Of a DNA stretch of 64,000 nt, positions 21,993-31,371 are shown in pieces (position 1 is the stretch's first letter; each line of letters starts with the position of its first letter). The stretch spans positions 124,001 to 188,000 of the forward strand of contig DASSCU010000015.1 in assembly GCA_035697485.1 (NCBI GenBank). Direction: 5' to 3'. Origin of the DNA: Actinomycetota bacterium. Its GTDB lineage: Bacteria > Actinomycetota > UBA4738 > HRBIN12. The notes beneath the pieces are model-generated. The model saw only the letters and a list, made by a program, of their open reading frames with translations. It was not told where the DNA came from and ran no database searches. The position numbers were made by a program, and so were the translations under genes.

Positions 21993-24821
21993 ATGACGTG
22001 TGCCGTCTGTGGCCGCCCCCTGCCCGACGACGCCCGATTCTGCTCGGGCTGCGGCGCCGCGGTCGCGAGCTCTCTCGGCACCGACGAGCGCAAGGTCGTG
22101 ACGGTCCTCTTCGCCGATCTGGTCGACTCCACCGGGCTCGCGCAGCGGCTCGACGCCGAGCGTGCCCGCGAAGTGCTCGGCCGGTTCTACGACGCCGCGA
22201 CCCAGGAGCTGCTGAACCTGCGCGGGCGGCCGGAGAAGTTCATCGGCGATGCGGTGATGGCGGTCTTCGGCCTGCACCAGGTGCACGAGGACGACGCCCT
22301 GCGCGCCGTGCGGGCCGGCCTCGCGATCCGTGCCCGGGCGCACCGCATGCGCGAGGAGCTCGGGCTCGCCCAGGAGCTCGAGGTGAGGGTCGGCATCGAA
22401 TCGGGCGAGGCGGCGACCGGCAGCGGACCCTCGGAGCAGCTGCTCGTGACCGGCTCGGTGGTGAACGCCGCCGCGCGCCTGCAGACCGCCGCGGACCCCG
22501 GCGAGGTACTGGTGGGCGCGACGGCGCACGCGCTCACGCGATCGGCCGTGTCGTTCGGAGAGGCCCGCGACGTCGCGGCGAAGGGGTTCGAGGAACCGCT
22601 CCGAGCCTTTCCGGTGCTGGGCCTGTCGACGAGGTCGGTCCGGCGCACGATCCCGTTCGTCGGTCGCGACCGCGAGCTGACCGCGTTGCGCGAGGCGTTC
22701 CACCACGTGGTCGCGTCGGGGGCGCCGTCGCTCGTCACGATCGTCGGCGAGGCCGGGTCCGGGAAGTCGCGACTCGCCGATGAGCTGTTCGCCGGCCTCG
22801 AGCCCGGCGTCGCCGTGCTGCACGGGCACGCGCAGGTGCCGGCTGGCAGCGCGAGCTTCGCCCCGGTCGCCGCGGTCGTGCGCCAGCTCGCCGGCATCGA
22901 CGACGACGATCCGCCAGATCGGCTCACGGAGCGGCTGCGTGACCTGGTCGACGGGTGCTGCGACGCGACCGAGACCGATCGCGTGGTCGGCGGGCTCGGC
23001 CTCAGCCTCGGGCTGGCCGAGCCGAACCTCGACGAGTCGGCGTTCGTGCAGGACGTGCAGGGGGGGTTCCTGCGGTTGGTCGACGGGCTCAGCGCGGGCC
23101 TGCCGGTCGTGCTGGCGTTCGAGGACGCGCACGAGCTCGCCGCGCCGATGCTCGACCTGATCGAACGACTCGTGTCGGCCCGCCGTCGCGGGCCGGCCCT
23201 GGTGCTGACGCTCGCCCGGCCGGACCTGCTCGAACAACGCCCCCGCTGGGGCGCCGACGCCGCGGCGCACACCCGGATCGTGCTGAACCCGCTCTCCGAC
23301 GACGAGGCGATCGAGCTCGTGCGCCAGGCCGGCGGCGACCGCATCGAGGGCCGTGAGGCGCAGACGATCGCCGAGCGGGCCGGCGGCAACCCGTTCTTCA
23401 TCGTGGAGACCACCGGCATGCTGCTGCGCGAGGGCCACCGCCACGTGGCCTCGGTGCCGCCGACCGTGCAGGCCGTGGTGGCGGCTCGCCTCGACGCGCT
23501 GCCGGCGCCCGCCCGCGACGTGGCCCGGCGCTCGTCGGTCTTCCTGTCCTCGTTCGACCGCGACGAGATCGCCGAGTTGGCGTCGGCCGAGTCGGCGATC
23601 GACGCCCGCCTCGCGGAGCTCGAGGAAGCCGAGCTGCTGGTGCGCGTCGACGACGGGGTCCCCCGGTGGCGGTTCCGCCACCAGACGCTCCGCGACGTTG
23701 CCTACGCAAGCCTGCCGAAGCGTCAGCGACGCGAGCTGCACCTGGCGGTCGCCGATCGCCTGACGGCCGACGGCCACCGCTCCTGGGCGGCCGAGCACCT
23801 CGAGCAGGCGGCGCTCGCGGCGCTCGACCTCGAGCCCGCGTCGCGGGAACTGCCCGACCGGGCCGCCGACGCCCTGGCCGAGGCCGGGGACCGCGCGCGC
23901 CGGCGCATGGAGAACCGGTCGGCGCTCGCTCGGTACCGGCGCGCGCTCGCCCTGGCCGGCGATGGCGATCGATGGGGGGTGCGCGAGGCGCGGGTGCTCG
24001 CGGGCATGGGCGAGGCCTTCTACTGGCTCGGCGAGTACCCGGGGGCGACCGAGGTCCTCGAGCAGGCCGTCGAGCTCGGTACGCGCCACGGCGACGACTG
24101 GACGCTCGCGCTCGCCCTCCGGTTCCTCGGCGACATCTCGATCAACGTGGCCGCCGACGTCGACAGCGCGGAGTCACTGCTCGATCGTTCCCTCGAGGCT
24201 GCCGAACGGCTCGGCGAGCCGGCAGCGATCGCGCGCACGCTGCTGTTCGCCGGCTGGGTGCCCTGGACGCGCAAGCGGCTGGAGGACGCCGAGGCGATCT
24301 GGCGGCGGTCGCTCGAGATCGCGGAGGCGACCGACGACCGGTGGGCACGCGTGCGTTCACTCTGCTCGCTCTCGATCGTGATCGCCGACCAGAACCGGCT
24401 CGACGAAGCGACCGAGATGATCGAGCGCGCCCGCGAGGCCGCGATCGACATGGGCGACCAATTCAGTCTCGCGGTTGCCACGGTGCAGGAGGGCCGGCTG
24501 CACGAAGAGCGGCAGGACTACGAGAAGTCGTTGCCCTTCTTCGACCGCGGCATCGAGATCTTCGCCGAGCTCGGGGCCCGATGGGAGCTCGGCGACGCCC
24601 TCGCGGAACGCGGCATCGCCGAGCGCGAGCTCGGTCGACTCGACGACGCCGAGCGAGACCTCCGCCGGGCGATCGCGATCAGCGAGGAGCTCGGCGAACG
24701 CCAGCTCGCCGGCTGGACCTGGCGCGCGCTCGCCCACGTGTCGGAACGCCGGGGCGACCATGAGGTCGCGGAGCAACATCGCCGACGCGCCGCGGTGGAG
24801 GAGTCACGCCGCCCGCACTGA
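21993..24821 (+). CDS. Class III adenylate cyclase with AAA ATPase and TPR-like regulatory region
   Basis: A 942-residue multidomain protein. Residues 1-25 hold a double Cys zinc ribbon (CAVCGRPL and FCSGCG). Residues about 33-205 form a class III cyclase domain with metal-binding FADLVDST and KFIGDAVMAVFG. Residues about 215-480 form a STAND/AAA ATPase with GEAGSGKSRL and an EDAHELAAPM Walker B-like stretch. The rest is TPR-like helical repeats. I chose ATG 21993 because the zinc ribbon directly follows and a TATGCT box sits 7 nt upstream. The architecture is typical of actinobacterial nucleotide-cyclase regulators. Confidence 0.9.
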   Translation: MTCAVCGRPLPDDARFCSGCGAAVASSLGTDERKVVTVLFADLVDSTGLAQRLDAERAREVLGRFYDAATQELLNLRGRPEKFIGDAVMAVFGLHQVHEDDALRAVRAGLAIRARAHRMREELGLAQELEVRVGIESGEAATGSGPSEQLLVTGSVVNAAARLQTAADPGEVLVGATAHALTRSAVSFGEARDVAAKGFEEPLRAFPVLGLSTRSVRRTIPFVGRDRELTALREAFHHVVASGAPSLVTIVGEAGSGKSRLADELFAGLEPGVAVLHGHAQVPAGSASFAPVAAVVRQLAGIDDDDPPDRLTERLRDLVDGCCDATETDRVVGGLGLSLGLAEPNLDESAFVQDVQGGFLRLVDGLSAGLPVVLAFEDAHELAAPMLDLIERLVSARRRGPALVLTLARPDLLEQRPRWGADAAAHTRIVLNPLSDDEAIELVRQAGGDRIEGREAQTIAERAGGNPFFIVETTGMLLREGHRHVASVPPTVQAVVAARLDALPAPARDVARRSSVFLSSFDRDEIAELASAESAIDARLAELEEAELLVRVDDGVPRWRFRHQTLRDVAYASLPKRQRRELHLAVADRLTADGHRSWAAEHLEQAALAALDLEPASRELPDRAADALAEAGDRARRRMENRSALARYRRALALAGDGDRWGVREARVLAGMGEAFYWLGEYPGATEVLEQAVELGTRHGDDWTLALALRFLGDISINVAADVDSAESLLDRSLEAAERLGEPAAIARTLLFAGWVPWTRKRLEDAEAIWRRSLEIAEATDDRWARVRSLCSLSIVIADQNRLDEATEMIERAREAAIDMGDQFSLAVATVQEGRLHEERQDYEKSLPFFDRGIEIFAELGARWELGDALAERGIAERELGRLDDAERDLRRAIAISEELGERQLAGWTWRALAHVSERRGDHEVAEQHRRRAAVEESRRPH

Positions 24822-24843
24822 GCGCCGCGCTCCGCGAGGCGCC

Positions 24844-25263
24844 CTACCCGACGGTCAGGCTGATCGGCACCGCCGCGAGCGCCTTCGAGACCGGGCAGTT
24901 CTGCCTGGCGCCCTCGGCGGCCTCGCGGAAGCCGTCGGCGTCGAGGCCCGGCACGTCGCCGACGACGTGCAGCCGGACCCCCGTGATGCCCTCGCCCGGC
25001 TGGAAGTCGACCTCGGCTCGGGTGTGCAGCGTCGTGGGCGGCGTGCCGCCCTTGGCCAGCGCGCTCGACAGCGCCATCGAGAAGCACGACGAGTAGGCGG
25101 CAGCGATCAGCTCCTCGGGGCTCGTGCGCCCGTTCGGATCCTCGGTTCGCGACGCCCACGTCACGTCGAACGAGCCGAGCCCGCTCGATTCCAGGGTCAC
25201 CGTGCCGCTTCCCTCGGTGAGCGGGCCGTGCCATTCGGTGGCTGCGAAGCGGGTGGTGGCCAT
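24844..25263 (-). CDS. OsmC family peroxiredoxin
   Basis: A 139-residue OsmC/Ohr-fold hydroperoxide reductase. The first redox cysteine is in AAYSSCFSMAL near residue 60 and the second in RQNCPVSKAL near residue 125, as in OsmC proteins. GGAGGAGC precedes ATG 25263 and TACTCT upstream may be the -10 box. It converges with the cyclase-AAA gene, 22 nt apart. It detoxifies organic hydroperoxides in the cytoplasm. Confidence 0.92.
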   Translation of the reverse strand: MATTRFAATEWHGPLTEGSGTVTLESSGLGSFDVTWASRTEDPNGRTSPEELIAAAYSSCFSMALSSALAKGGTPPTTLHTRAEVDFQPGEGITGVRLHVVGDVPGLDADGFREAAEGARQNCPVSKALAAVPISLTVG

Positions 25264-25322
25264 GGGGTTGCTCCTCCCGGGTCGGGTCGACCGAGAGTAG
25301 CAGCGACCGCGCCGGCCTCGGC

Positions 25323-27830
25323 CTACGGGTGCACGACGAAGCCGTCGACGACGATGTCGGTGCCGGTCGAGTCACCGCTCTTCGTGCCGAGCACCTTGAT
25401 CACCATCGTGTGTGCCCCCCTCGTGAGGCCGCCGAACGACACCGTCGCCTGCCAGGTCGTCGCCGACCGATACAGGTCGACCGTTCCCTTCGACACGCCG
25501 TCGATCGTCACGCCGGCCTTGCCGTAGGTGCGGCCGAACGCGGTGACCCAATCGATCGCGGTCCCCGAGAACACCGCGGTCGCGGTGGCGTTCTTCGTCC
25601 GCGACGAGCGGAGCGTGCCGTCGCTCGCACCCGCGACCGACGTGCTCTGCCAGTTGGCATAGCGGACCGACGGCGCGGACTCCTGCGTCGTCGACGTGCC
25701 GACCACGAACGCGTCGTGCGTGATCGACGTACCGGTCGAAGCCGACGTCTTCGTGCCGAGGACCTTGATCGCCAGGGTATGGGAACGGTTCGACAAACCC
25801 GCATAGACCTTCGAGACGACCCCCGGCGAAGTTGCATAGAGATCGACGGTGCCCTTGGAAGAGCCGTCGATCGTGACGCTCGCTCGTCCGAGGTTCGGCC
25901 CCGTCCGGGCGATCCACGTGATCGAGGTGGTCGTCGGCGAGACCCACGTCAGCGACTGCCCCTTCACCGCGTTGATGCGATACGCGCCGCCGTCGGCCGT
26001 CGGATCGACCACTCCGCGCCACCCGTCGAACGCGATCTCGGGCGCGGCGTCGGCGAGGATGATCGGCGACGGTGCCTGGGCGAACGTCGCGGTGACCGAC
26101 ACGGGGGCCGTCAACGTCACGACGCACGACGCGGTGCCCGAGCACCCACCGGACCAGCCGGTGAACGCCATGCCCGGGTCCGGCACCGCGGTGAGGGTGA
26201 CCTGCGACCCGTGATCGAAGCCCGCCACGCACTGGGATCCGCACGCGATGCCGGAGGGGACGCTGGTCACCGATCCCGTTCCGCCCCCGGACCTCGACAC
26301 CGTGAGGGTATGCTGCTCCGGCGTGAACGTCACCCCGACGGCCTGTGCGACGTCCATCGTGACGACACAGGCACCCTCGCCGGCGCAGGCGCCGCTCCAT
26401 CCGGTGAACCGGGAGCCCTCCGTCGGGGTCGCGGTGAGCGTGATCTGGGTGCCGTGGGGGAACCCGGCCGAGCAGGTCGTGCCGCAGTCGATGCCCGCCG
26501 GCTGGCTCGTGACGACGCCGTTCCCCGAACCCGAACGTGAGACGGTGAGCTCGCGCGCGGCGGTGACGAACGTCGCGGTGACCGTCGTATCGTGCTCGAT
26601 GGTGAGCGAGCACGGGTCCGTTCCCGGACAGGTCACCCCCGAGCCGCTCCACCCGACGAACAACGATCCCGGCGCTGCGGTTGCGGTGAGCGTCGCCTGG
26701 GTGCCGTCGTCCACGCTCGCGGAGCACACCGTTCCGCAGTCGATGCCGCCCACGTCGGCGGTGATCGAGCCGGTGCCGTCTCCGGCGGATGTGACCGAGA
26801 GCGTGCTGACCGAGGGTCCCGTGGCCGTGATCTGCGTCGCGAGCGCGCGCCATCCGTCCCACGTCAACCCCGAATAGCTGAGCTTGGCCCGTCCGCCTGT
26901 CAGGACCGAATCGAGGTACCAGTTCCCTCCGTCACTCGCATGGGAGAAGACCACGCCGGCGATGTCCGCCGCGTTGGCCGCGATGTAGGAACCCATCGCC
27001 GCGAACCATTCGGCCTTGGCCGTCGGCGATCCGGTCGGACCACCCTCGTCGGCCCCCGTCTCGTCGATCCACACGGGTTTGCCGACCGAGCGGCCGAACG
27101 CGATCGCGCTGTCGAAGGACTCCGACGGGGCGAGCCAGCTGTTCGGACGGTGATAGCTGTCGACCCCGACCAGGTCGTACAGGCTCCCGTCGGCTGGGAA
27201 CCAGTTCATCGGTCCCCCATCGTTGCCTTCGTAAGCCGCGCGGGTCAGCACCACCTGCCACTCGATGCGCTCGGTCACCCCCATCGAATCGAAGAGTGCT
27301 CGCACCAGGGCGAAGCATTCCCGGTACTCCTCGCCCGTGCCCGAGTAGGGCTGCGCATCGAGCTCGCCGGGAGGCGCCTGGTGGTTCGCCTCGGAGTGGA
27401 ACTGCAGGTAGTGCGTCACCTCTCCGTAGGTCGGCAGCGCCAGCACCTCGTTCGCGAACGAGACGAGCGTGTCGTAGTAGGGTCCGGAGCCCGCCCGCAG
27501 CTGCGCGGTGATGTCCGTGTACAAGATGCCCGTCCGGTCCTGACCCGACCCGGTCTTCGGCTGGATGTTCAAACCGAGCGAGTACCCGGCTGCAGCGGCG
27601 GCGGCGTTGTCGGAGGGCACCAGCTGACTGTCGAACTGACCGGCCCGCTGACGCGAACGGAAGTACCCGAGCGAGACGTCGGAGGCCGCCTGGATCTCGA
27701 GGTACTGCGTGTAGGTCTGGGGCCAGAGCCCGACCACGAGGCCCTGTGCCGCCTGCGCGCGAGGCGTCGAGAGGGCGAGCAGAGGGATCGACACGAGTGC
27801 GACGAGGAGCTGCCGCCTCAACGTCCCCAC
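25323..27830 (-). CDS. Secreted GH26-like glycoside hydrolase with Cys repeats and duplicated C-terminal modules
   Basis: An 835-residue exported protein. A Sec signal (about residues 1-28) ends APRAQA in the longer reading. Residues about 30-330 look like a clan-A TIM barrel of GH26 type, with acid/base HSEANH and nucleophile WIDETGADEGG. Three bacterial repeats follow, each with a CGTxC-like opening and FxGWSG. The last 260 residues are two copies of the module also found in the GH25 protein (GxIDWVTAFG/ITWIARTGPN and DGFVVHP). GTG 27830 opens the signal peptide; starts up to 27893 are possible. The substrate is probably a mannan-like polymer, unproven. Confidence 0.75.
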   Translation of the reverse strand: MGTLRRQLLVALVSIPLLALSTPRAQAAQGLVVGLWPQTYTQYLEIQAASDVSLGYFRSRQRAGQFDSQLVPSDNAAAAAAGYSLGLNIQPKTGSGQDRTGILYTDITAQLRAGSGPYYDTLVSFANEVLALPTYGEVTHYLQFHSEANHQAPPGELDAQPYSGTGEEYRECFALVRALFDSMGVTERIEWQVVLTRAAYEGNDGGPMNWFPADGSLYDLVGVDSYHRPNSWLAPSESFDSAIAFGRSVGKPVWIDETGADEGGPTGSPTAKAEWFAAMGSYIAANAADIAGVVFSHASDGGNWYLDSVLTGGRAKLSYSGLTWDGWRALATQITATGPSVSTLSVTSAGDGTGSITADVGGIDCGTVCSASVDDGTQATLTATAAPGSLFVGWSGSGVTCPGTDPCSLTIEHDTTVTATFVTAARELTVSRSGSGNGVVTSQPAGIDCGTTCSAGFPHGTQITLTATPTEGSRFTGWSGACAGEGACVVTMDVAQAVGVTFTPEQHTLTVSRSGGGTGSVTSVPSGIACGSQCVAGFDHGSQVTLTAVPDPGMAFTGWSGGCSGTASCVVTLTAPVSVTATFAQAPSPIILADAAPEIAFDGWRGVVDPTADGGAYRINAVKGQSLTWVSPTTTSITWIARTGPNLGRASVTIDGSSKGTVDLYATSPGVVSKVYAGLSNRSHTLAIKVLGTKTSASTGTSITHDAFVVGTSTTQESAPSVRYANWQSTSVAGASDGTLRSSRTKNATATAVFSGTAIDWVTAFGRTYGKAGVTIDGVSKGTVDLYRSATTWQATVSFGGLTRGAHTMVIKVLGTKSGDSTGTDIVVDGFVVHP

Positions 27831-27927
27831 CCTTCGGCCGGACCAGGGGAAGGTCACCCAACCCAACCATGGGATGCCTTCGCGGTCAACCACCGGATGC
27901 GGCGGACCACGCGATCGGGAGGAAGGA

Positions 27928-28509
27928 CTAGTAGGTGGTCATCGTCGCGACGACCGTGTCGCGAGCCCCCCACCGACCCTCGGACCGGACGACGATCTCG
28001 CACCGGTAGGAGACGCCCTCGGCCTGGGTCGGGGCGATGATGTTCAGGGTGAACACCTTCCGCACGTGCTCCGACGCCGCCGGCAGCGAGAAGGCGAGGG
28101 TGCCCTGCCGGAACTCCTGTGTGACGTTGCGGGCACGCCAGTCGGGACGCTTGTGCTTGCCCATCAGCACGGCGTTGACCTTGAAGCGGCGCGTCCCCCG
28201 GCAGCCGTCGACCGTGAGCGTGTCGGGTTGATCGCCATCGTTCTCGACGGTGATCCAAAAGCGCACACCCTCGCCGTCCTCCATGCGGACGGCGACGCCC
28301 TGGCGGGCGCCCGTGGTGTTGTAGACGTCACGACCCTTCCACGGATGCGGCAGAGGGTCGATCGTGCATCCCGTGCTGAGACCGCAGAGCTTGATCCAAG
28401 CGTCGGCCTGGAAGTCGGCAGCGGCTGCCGGCGCGACCCCGGTGAGGGCCGTCGCACCCACCAACAGCGCGAGGAGCGTCGCGATGCGTCTCGTCACGTC
28501 GACGAGCAT
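27928..28509 (-). CDS. Secreted protein of unknown function
   Basis: 193 residues with a Sec signal peptide (TLLALLVGATALTG, cleaved near APAAAADF). The mature part has four or more Cys (LCGLSTGC, DGCRG, YRCEI) and beta-rich segments such as RFWITVENDGDQPDTLTVDG, reminiscent of an Ig-like extracellular domain. No enzyme motif seen. It lies between the GH26-like and release-factor genes, all on the minus strand. Confidence 0.75.
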   Translation of the reverse strand: MLVDVTRRIATLLALLVGATALTGVAPAAAADFQADAWIKLCGLSTGCTIDPLPHPWKGRDVYNTTGARQGVAVRMEDGEGVRFWITVENDGDQPDTLTVDGCRGTRRFKVNAVLMGKHKRPDWRARNVTQEFRQGTLAFSLPAASEHVRKVFTLNIIAPTQAEGVSYRCEIVVRSEGRWGARDTVVATMTTY

Positions 28510-28537
28510 ACGGGTCGCCGCGGTCGCGTGGGTGACA

Positions 28538-28966
28538 TCACTCGTCGCCCTCGGGTCGACGGAGCTTCTTCGTCCGGCTGCGGCGCTTCTTCGCCGCCAG
28601 CCGGCGCTCGACCGATGCCCGGGTGGCCTTCGTCTGCCGGCGTCGGGGGGGTGGCGGCGCGACCGCTCCTCGCAACACTTCGGCGAGGCGGACGAGCGCC
28701 GCTTCCCGGTTCAGATGCTGCGACCGGTGCTCCGCCGCGACGATCGTGAGCACGCCGTCGACCAGACGGCCGGAGAGGCGCTCGAGCGCTCGGGCACGCA
28801 ACGTCGGCCCGAGCGCGGTCGTCGTCGTCAGGTCGAGACGCAACTCCACGCGGGAATCCGCGGTGTTCACCGACTGGCCGCCCGGCCCCGAGGAGCGGCT
28901 GAAGCGCCAGCGCAGCTCGCGCTCGGGCACGACGACCGAACGCGTCACGCGGAGCGGTCCGGCCAT
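28538..28966 (-). CDS. arfB: Alternative ribosome-rescue factor / class I release factor-like hydrolase
   Basis: A 142-residue ArfB (YaeJ)-type peptidyl-tRNA hydrolase. It has the catalytic GGQ in RSSGPGGQSVNTADSRVELR near residues 25-45 and ends in the long basic tail RRLAAKKRRSRTKKLRR that inserts into the empty mRNA channel. It lacks the stop-codon-recognition domain of RF1/RF2. It frees stalled ribosomes. A CATACT box 6 nt before ATG 28966 suggests leaderless transcription. Confidence 0.92.
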   Translation of the reverse strand: MAGPLRVTRSVVVPERELRWRFSRSSGPGGQSVNTADSRVELRLDLTTTTALGPTLRARALERLSGRLVDGVLTIVAAEHRSQHLNREAALVRLAEVLRGAVAPPPPRRRQTKATRASVERRLAAKKRRSRTKKLRRPEGDE

Positions 28967-28972
28967 GCGGCC

Positions 28973-28978
28973 AGTATG
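28973..28978 (-). promoter_or_regulatory. -10-like box CATACT for arfB
   Basis: CATACT (one change from TATACT) with a 6-nt gap to ATG 28966 on the minus strand. Confidence 0.35.
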
Positions 28979-29001
28979 CCCCGCGTGACGCGCCTCGGGT
29001 C

Positions 29002-30048
29002 CTAGGCGATCCTCACCACATCGGCCTCGCCGGGCACGAGGGCGAGCGTCGTCGCGAAGGTGCGGCGGCGGTTGGAGGCCACACCGGTCGGCAGCGGAAG
29101 CTCGGCGACCACCTCGCAGCTCGAGCTCGCGAGGTCACACGAGTTCACCGTGCCCAGCGTTGCCTGCCCGAGCTCGGCGGCGAACCAGCTCGCCTCGTCG
29201 AACTCGACCACGTGCAGCGCGCCGTCCTTGGCGAAGCTGAGATCGACGATCGACGTGAAGCCACGCGCGACGACGGTACACGCGGGGCTCGAGCCACAGC
29301 GTGCGTGTCGGGTGCCCGGCTCGATGCGCCAGACGCGCGAGCGGTTCTTCGGCGCCGGGAAGCCCTTCAGCTCCCCGACGTAGTACGCGCCGTCGGGGCC
29401 GACGGCGACGCTCGTCGCCACCGCCTGGGCAGGGATCTCGTCCGGCAGCTCGCAGACGAACTCGAAGTCGGGTTCGGCATCGGGGCAGCCCACGATGCGC
29501 TTGGCGTTGCCGGTTGGCACCATCTGATCGGGGAGCGTGGCGACCCAGTCCACGTGACCGCGGCGGCTCACGACCAACAGGGCGTTGGCCGCTGCGTCGG
29601 CCACGAGGGCGCGACGACCCGGCAGCGCGGCGACGTTGAAGGGGTTGGAGTCGATCTCACCGCCGTCGGGGTTGACGTCGGCCTCGAACGCGCCGAGGTC
29701 GGCGACCGGCTTCACACGCCCGTCGACGATCCGATACAGCATGGATTCCGGCGCTCCGGTGATCGCGTGCATCACACCTTCCCGGAAGGGGTCGATGTCG
29801 CTGACCCCGGGCAACGCTGCGACGAGCCGAGCGTCGCCCGAACGGTGGTCGTAGTTCACGACACCCTGTCCGGCATCGGCGACGAAGATCTCGCCTCGGT
29901 TGATCGCCAGGCCGAACAATGGCGTGACGAACCCGGACGAGCCTCGCTCGGAAGCCTCCTCGGCACCCGCGGACTGCGGGACGACCAGCATCAAGACGGC
30001 GAGCACCGCGATCGCTCGGACCGAGGTGCTGCGTACTGCGCGCGACAT
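29002..30048 (-). CDS. ScyD/ScyE family secreted beta-propeller protein
   Basis: A 348-residue exported protein; signal peptide VRAIAVLAVLMLVVPQSAGA. The mature part matches the ScyD/ScyE propeller family, with GEIFVADAGQGVV, NPFNVAALPGRRALVADAAANALLVV and VAVGPDGAYYVGELKGFP. Four Cys pairs such as VGCPDAEPDFEFVC and HARCGSSPAC may form disulfides. The family is named from a cyanobacterial cluster; in actinobacteria its role is unknown. It stands alone, divergent from the CapA-like gene. Confidence 0.82.
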   Translation of the reverse strand: MSRAVRSTSVRAIAVLAVLMLVVPQSAGAEEASERGSSGFVTPLFGLAINRGEIFVADAGQGVVNYDHRSGDARLVAALPGVSDIDPFREGVMHAITGAPESMLYRIVDGRVKPVADLGAFEADVNPDGGEIDSNPFNVAALPGRRALVADAAANALLVVSRRGHVDWVATLPDQMVPTGNAKRIVGCPDAEPDFEFVCELPDEIPAQAVATSVAVGPDGAYYVGELKGFPAPKNRSRVWRIEPGTRHARCGSSPACTVVARGFTSIVDLSFAKDGALHVVEFDEASWFAAELGQATLGTVNSCDLASSSCEVVAELPLPTGVASNRRRTFATTLALVPGEADVVRIA

Positions 30049-30219
30049 GGGGCCCCCTCTCAGCGAACGGAACGTGACGCATCCGTTCTAGCCCGATGCT
30101 GCGCCGACGGTCAACCCGCGGACGGCCCAGCGTCGGTCCCGTGAGAACGGTGCCGTATTCCTTCCTGCGCAGGGCCGACCGCAGCGCATCATGGTGATTG
30201 AGGAGCAGGAGGCGGTGTC

Positions 30220-31356
30220 ATGCTCGCGAGGCGAGTCGCCATCGGAACGGCGATCGTGGCGTGCACGGCGCTGGCCGCCCTCGCCGCTCCCGTCATCGGC
30301 ACCGCGCCGGCAGGCCCCGCATCGGCCTCGCATCGCGGACCTCGCATCACCGTGGCGTTCACCGGGGACTTCCTGGCGACCCGTGCGACGTGGGGGGCGG
30401 CCCGACGCAACGCGGGCGGTCACGGCTACGACTTCCGACCGATGCTCCGCCCGCTGGGCACGCTCACACGCTCGGCGGATCTCGCGATCTGCCACCTCGA
30501 GACCCCGCTCACCGGTCGCGGCGTGCCCCTCAGCGACTATCCCCGGTACGCGGTGCCGCACCAGCTCGCCGACGCGATCCATCGGGCCGGCTACGACGGG
30601 TGCTCGACCGCGTCGAACCACTCGCTCGACCACGGGTCGGCGGGTATCCGTTCAACGCTCGGCAAGCTCGACTCGCTCGGCATCGGGCATACCGGCACGG
30701 CGCGTTCGCGCCGGGAGGCGGCCCGAACCGTGCGCTATCAGGTCGGCGACGCCGTGATCGCCCACCTGTCGTACACGGCCTCCTTCAACGGGCTCGTGCC
30801 GCGAGACGCGTGGGAGGCGAATCGGATCGATTCGGAACGCATCGTTCGCAGGGCCCGACGCGCTCGGCGCCAGGGCGCCGATCTCGTCGTGCTGAGCCTG
30901 CACTGGGGCACCGAGCACCGGCATGCGCCCACAAGCGAACAGGAAGCGCTCGCCCGACGGCTGACCGCGTCGAAGACGATCGACCTCATCGTGGGCCACC
31001 ACGCGCACGTGGTGCAGCCCATCCGCCGTGTGCACTGGCGATACGTGGCCTACGGGCTCGGCAACTCGTTCTCGGGGATGACGGCCGCGCTGTTTAGCCC
31101 GGCCGCGCAGGACGGCATCGTGCTGCTGGTCACCTTCGAGCGAGGCCCTCGGACGTGGCATGTGCACCGGGTGCGTTTCGCGCCGACCTGGGTGCATCCG
31201 GGCGGATTCGTGGTGCGGTTGGTAGGCCCCTCGATCGAGGAGAGACGCCTGCCGGCTGCGGTGCTCCAAGAGCTCCGTCGCTCCTGGCGGCGGACCGTGA
31301 CGACGGTCGATGCGGCCCGGTTGGGGGTCGTGCCGTTCCGTCGAGCACGGCTTTGA
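30220..31356 (+). CDS. CapA family metallophosphatase (poly-gamma-glutamate synthesis-like)
   Basis: A 378-residue exported protein of the CapA/PGA_cap family. It has a signal (VAIGTAIVACTALAALAAP), then VAFTGDFLA, HLETPLTG, TASNHSLDHG, SLHWGTEHRH and IVGHHAHVVQPI. These are the metal-binding His/Asp/Asn positions of the calcineurin-like fold. Possible roles are in gamma-polyglutamate or envelope polymer processing, though no capB/C is nearby. GGAGGCGG precedes ATG. The RTX-repeat gene follows 15 nt later. Confidence 0.87.
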   Translation: MLARRVAIGTAIVACTALAALAAPVIGTAPAGPASASHRGPRITVAFTGDFLATRATWGAARRNAGGHGYDFRPMLRPLGTLTRSADLAICHLETPLTGRGVPLSDYPRYAVPHQLADAIHRAGYDGCSTASNHSLDHGSAGIRSTLGKLDSLGIGHTGTARSRREAARTVRYQVGDAVIAHLSYTASFNGLVPRDAWEANRIDSERIVRRARRARRQGADLVVLSLHWGTEHRHAPTSEQEALARRLTASKTIDLIVGHHAHVVQPIRRVHWRYVAYGLGNSFSGMTAALFSPAAQDGIVLLVTFERGPRTWHVHRVRFAPTWVHPGGFVVRLVGPSIEERRLPAAVLQELRRSWRRTVTTVDAARLGVVPFRRARL

Positions 31357-31371
31357 ACGAGGAGGTGCGTC

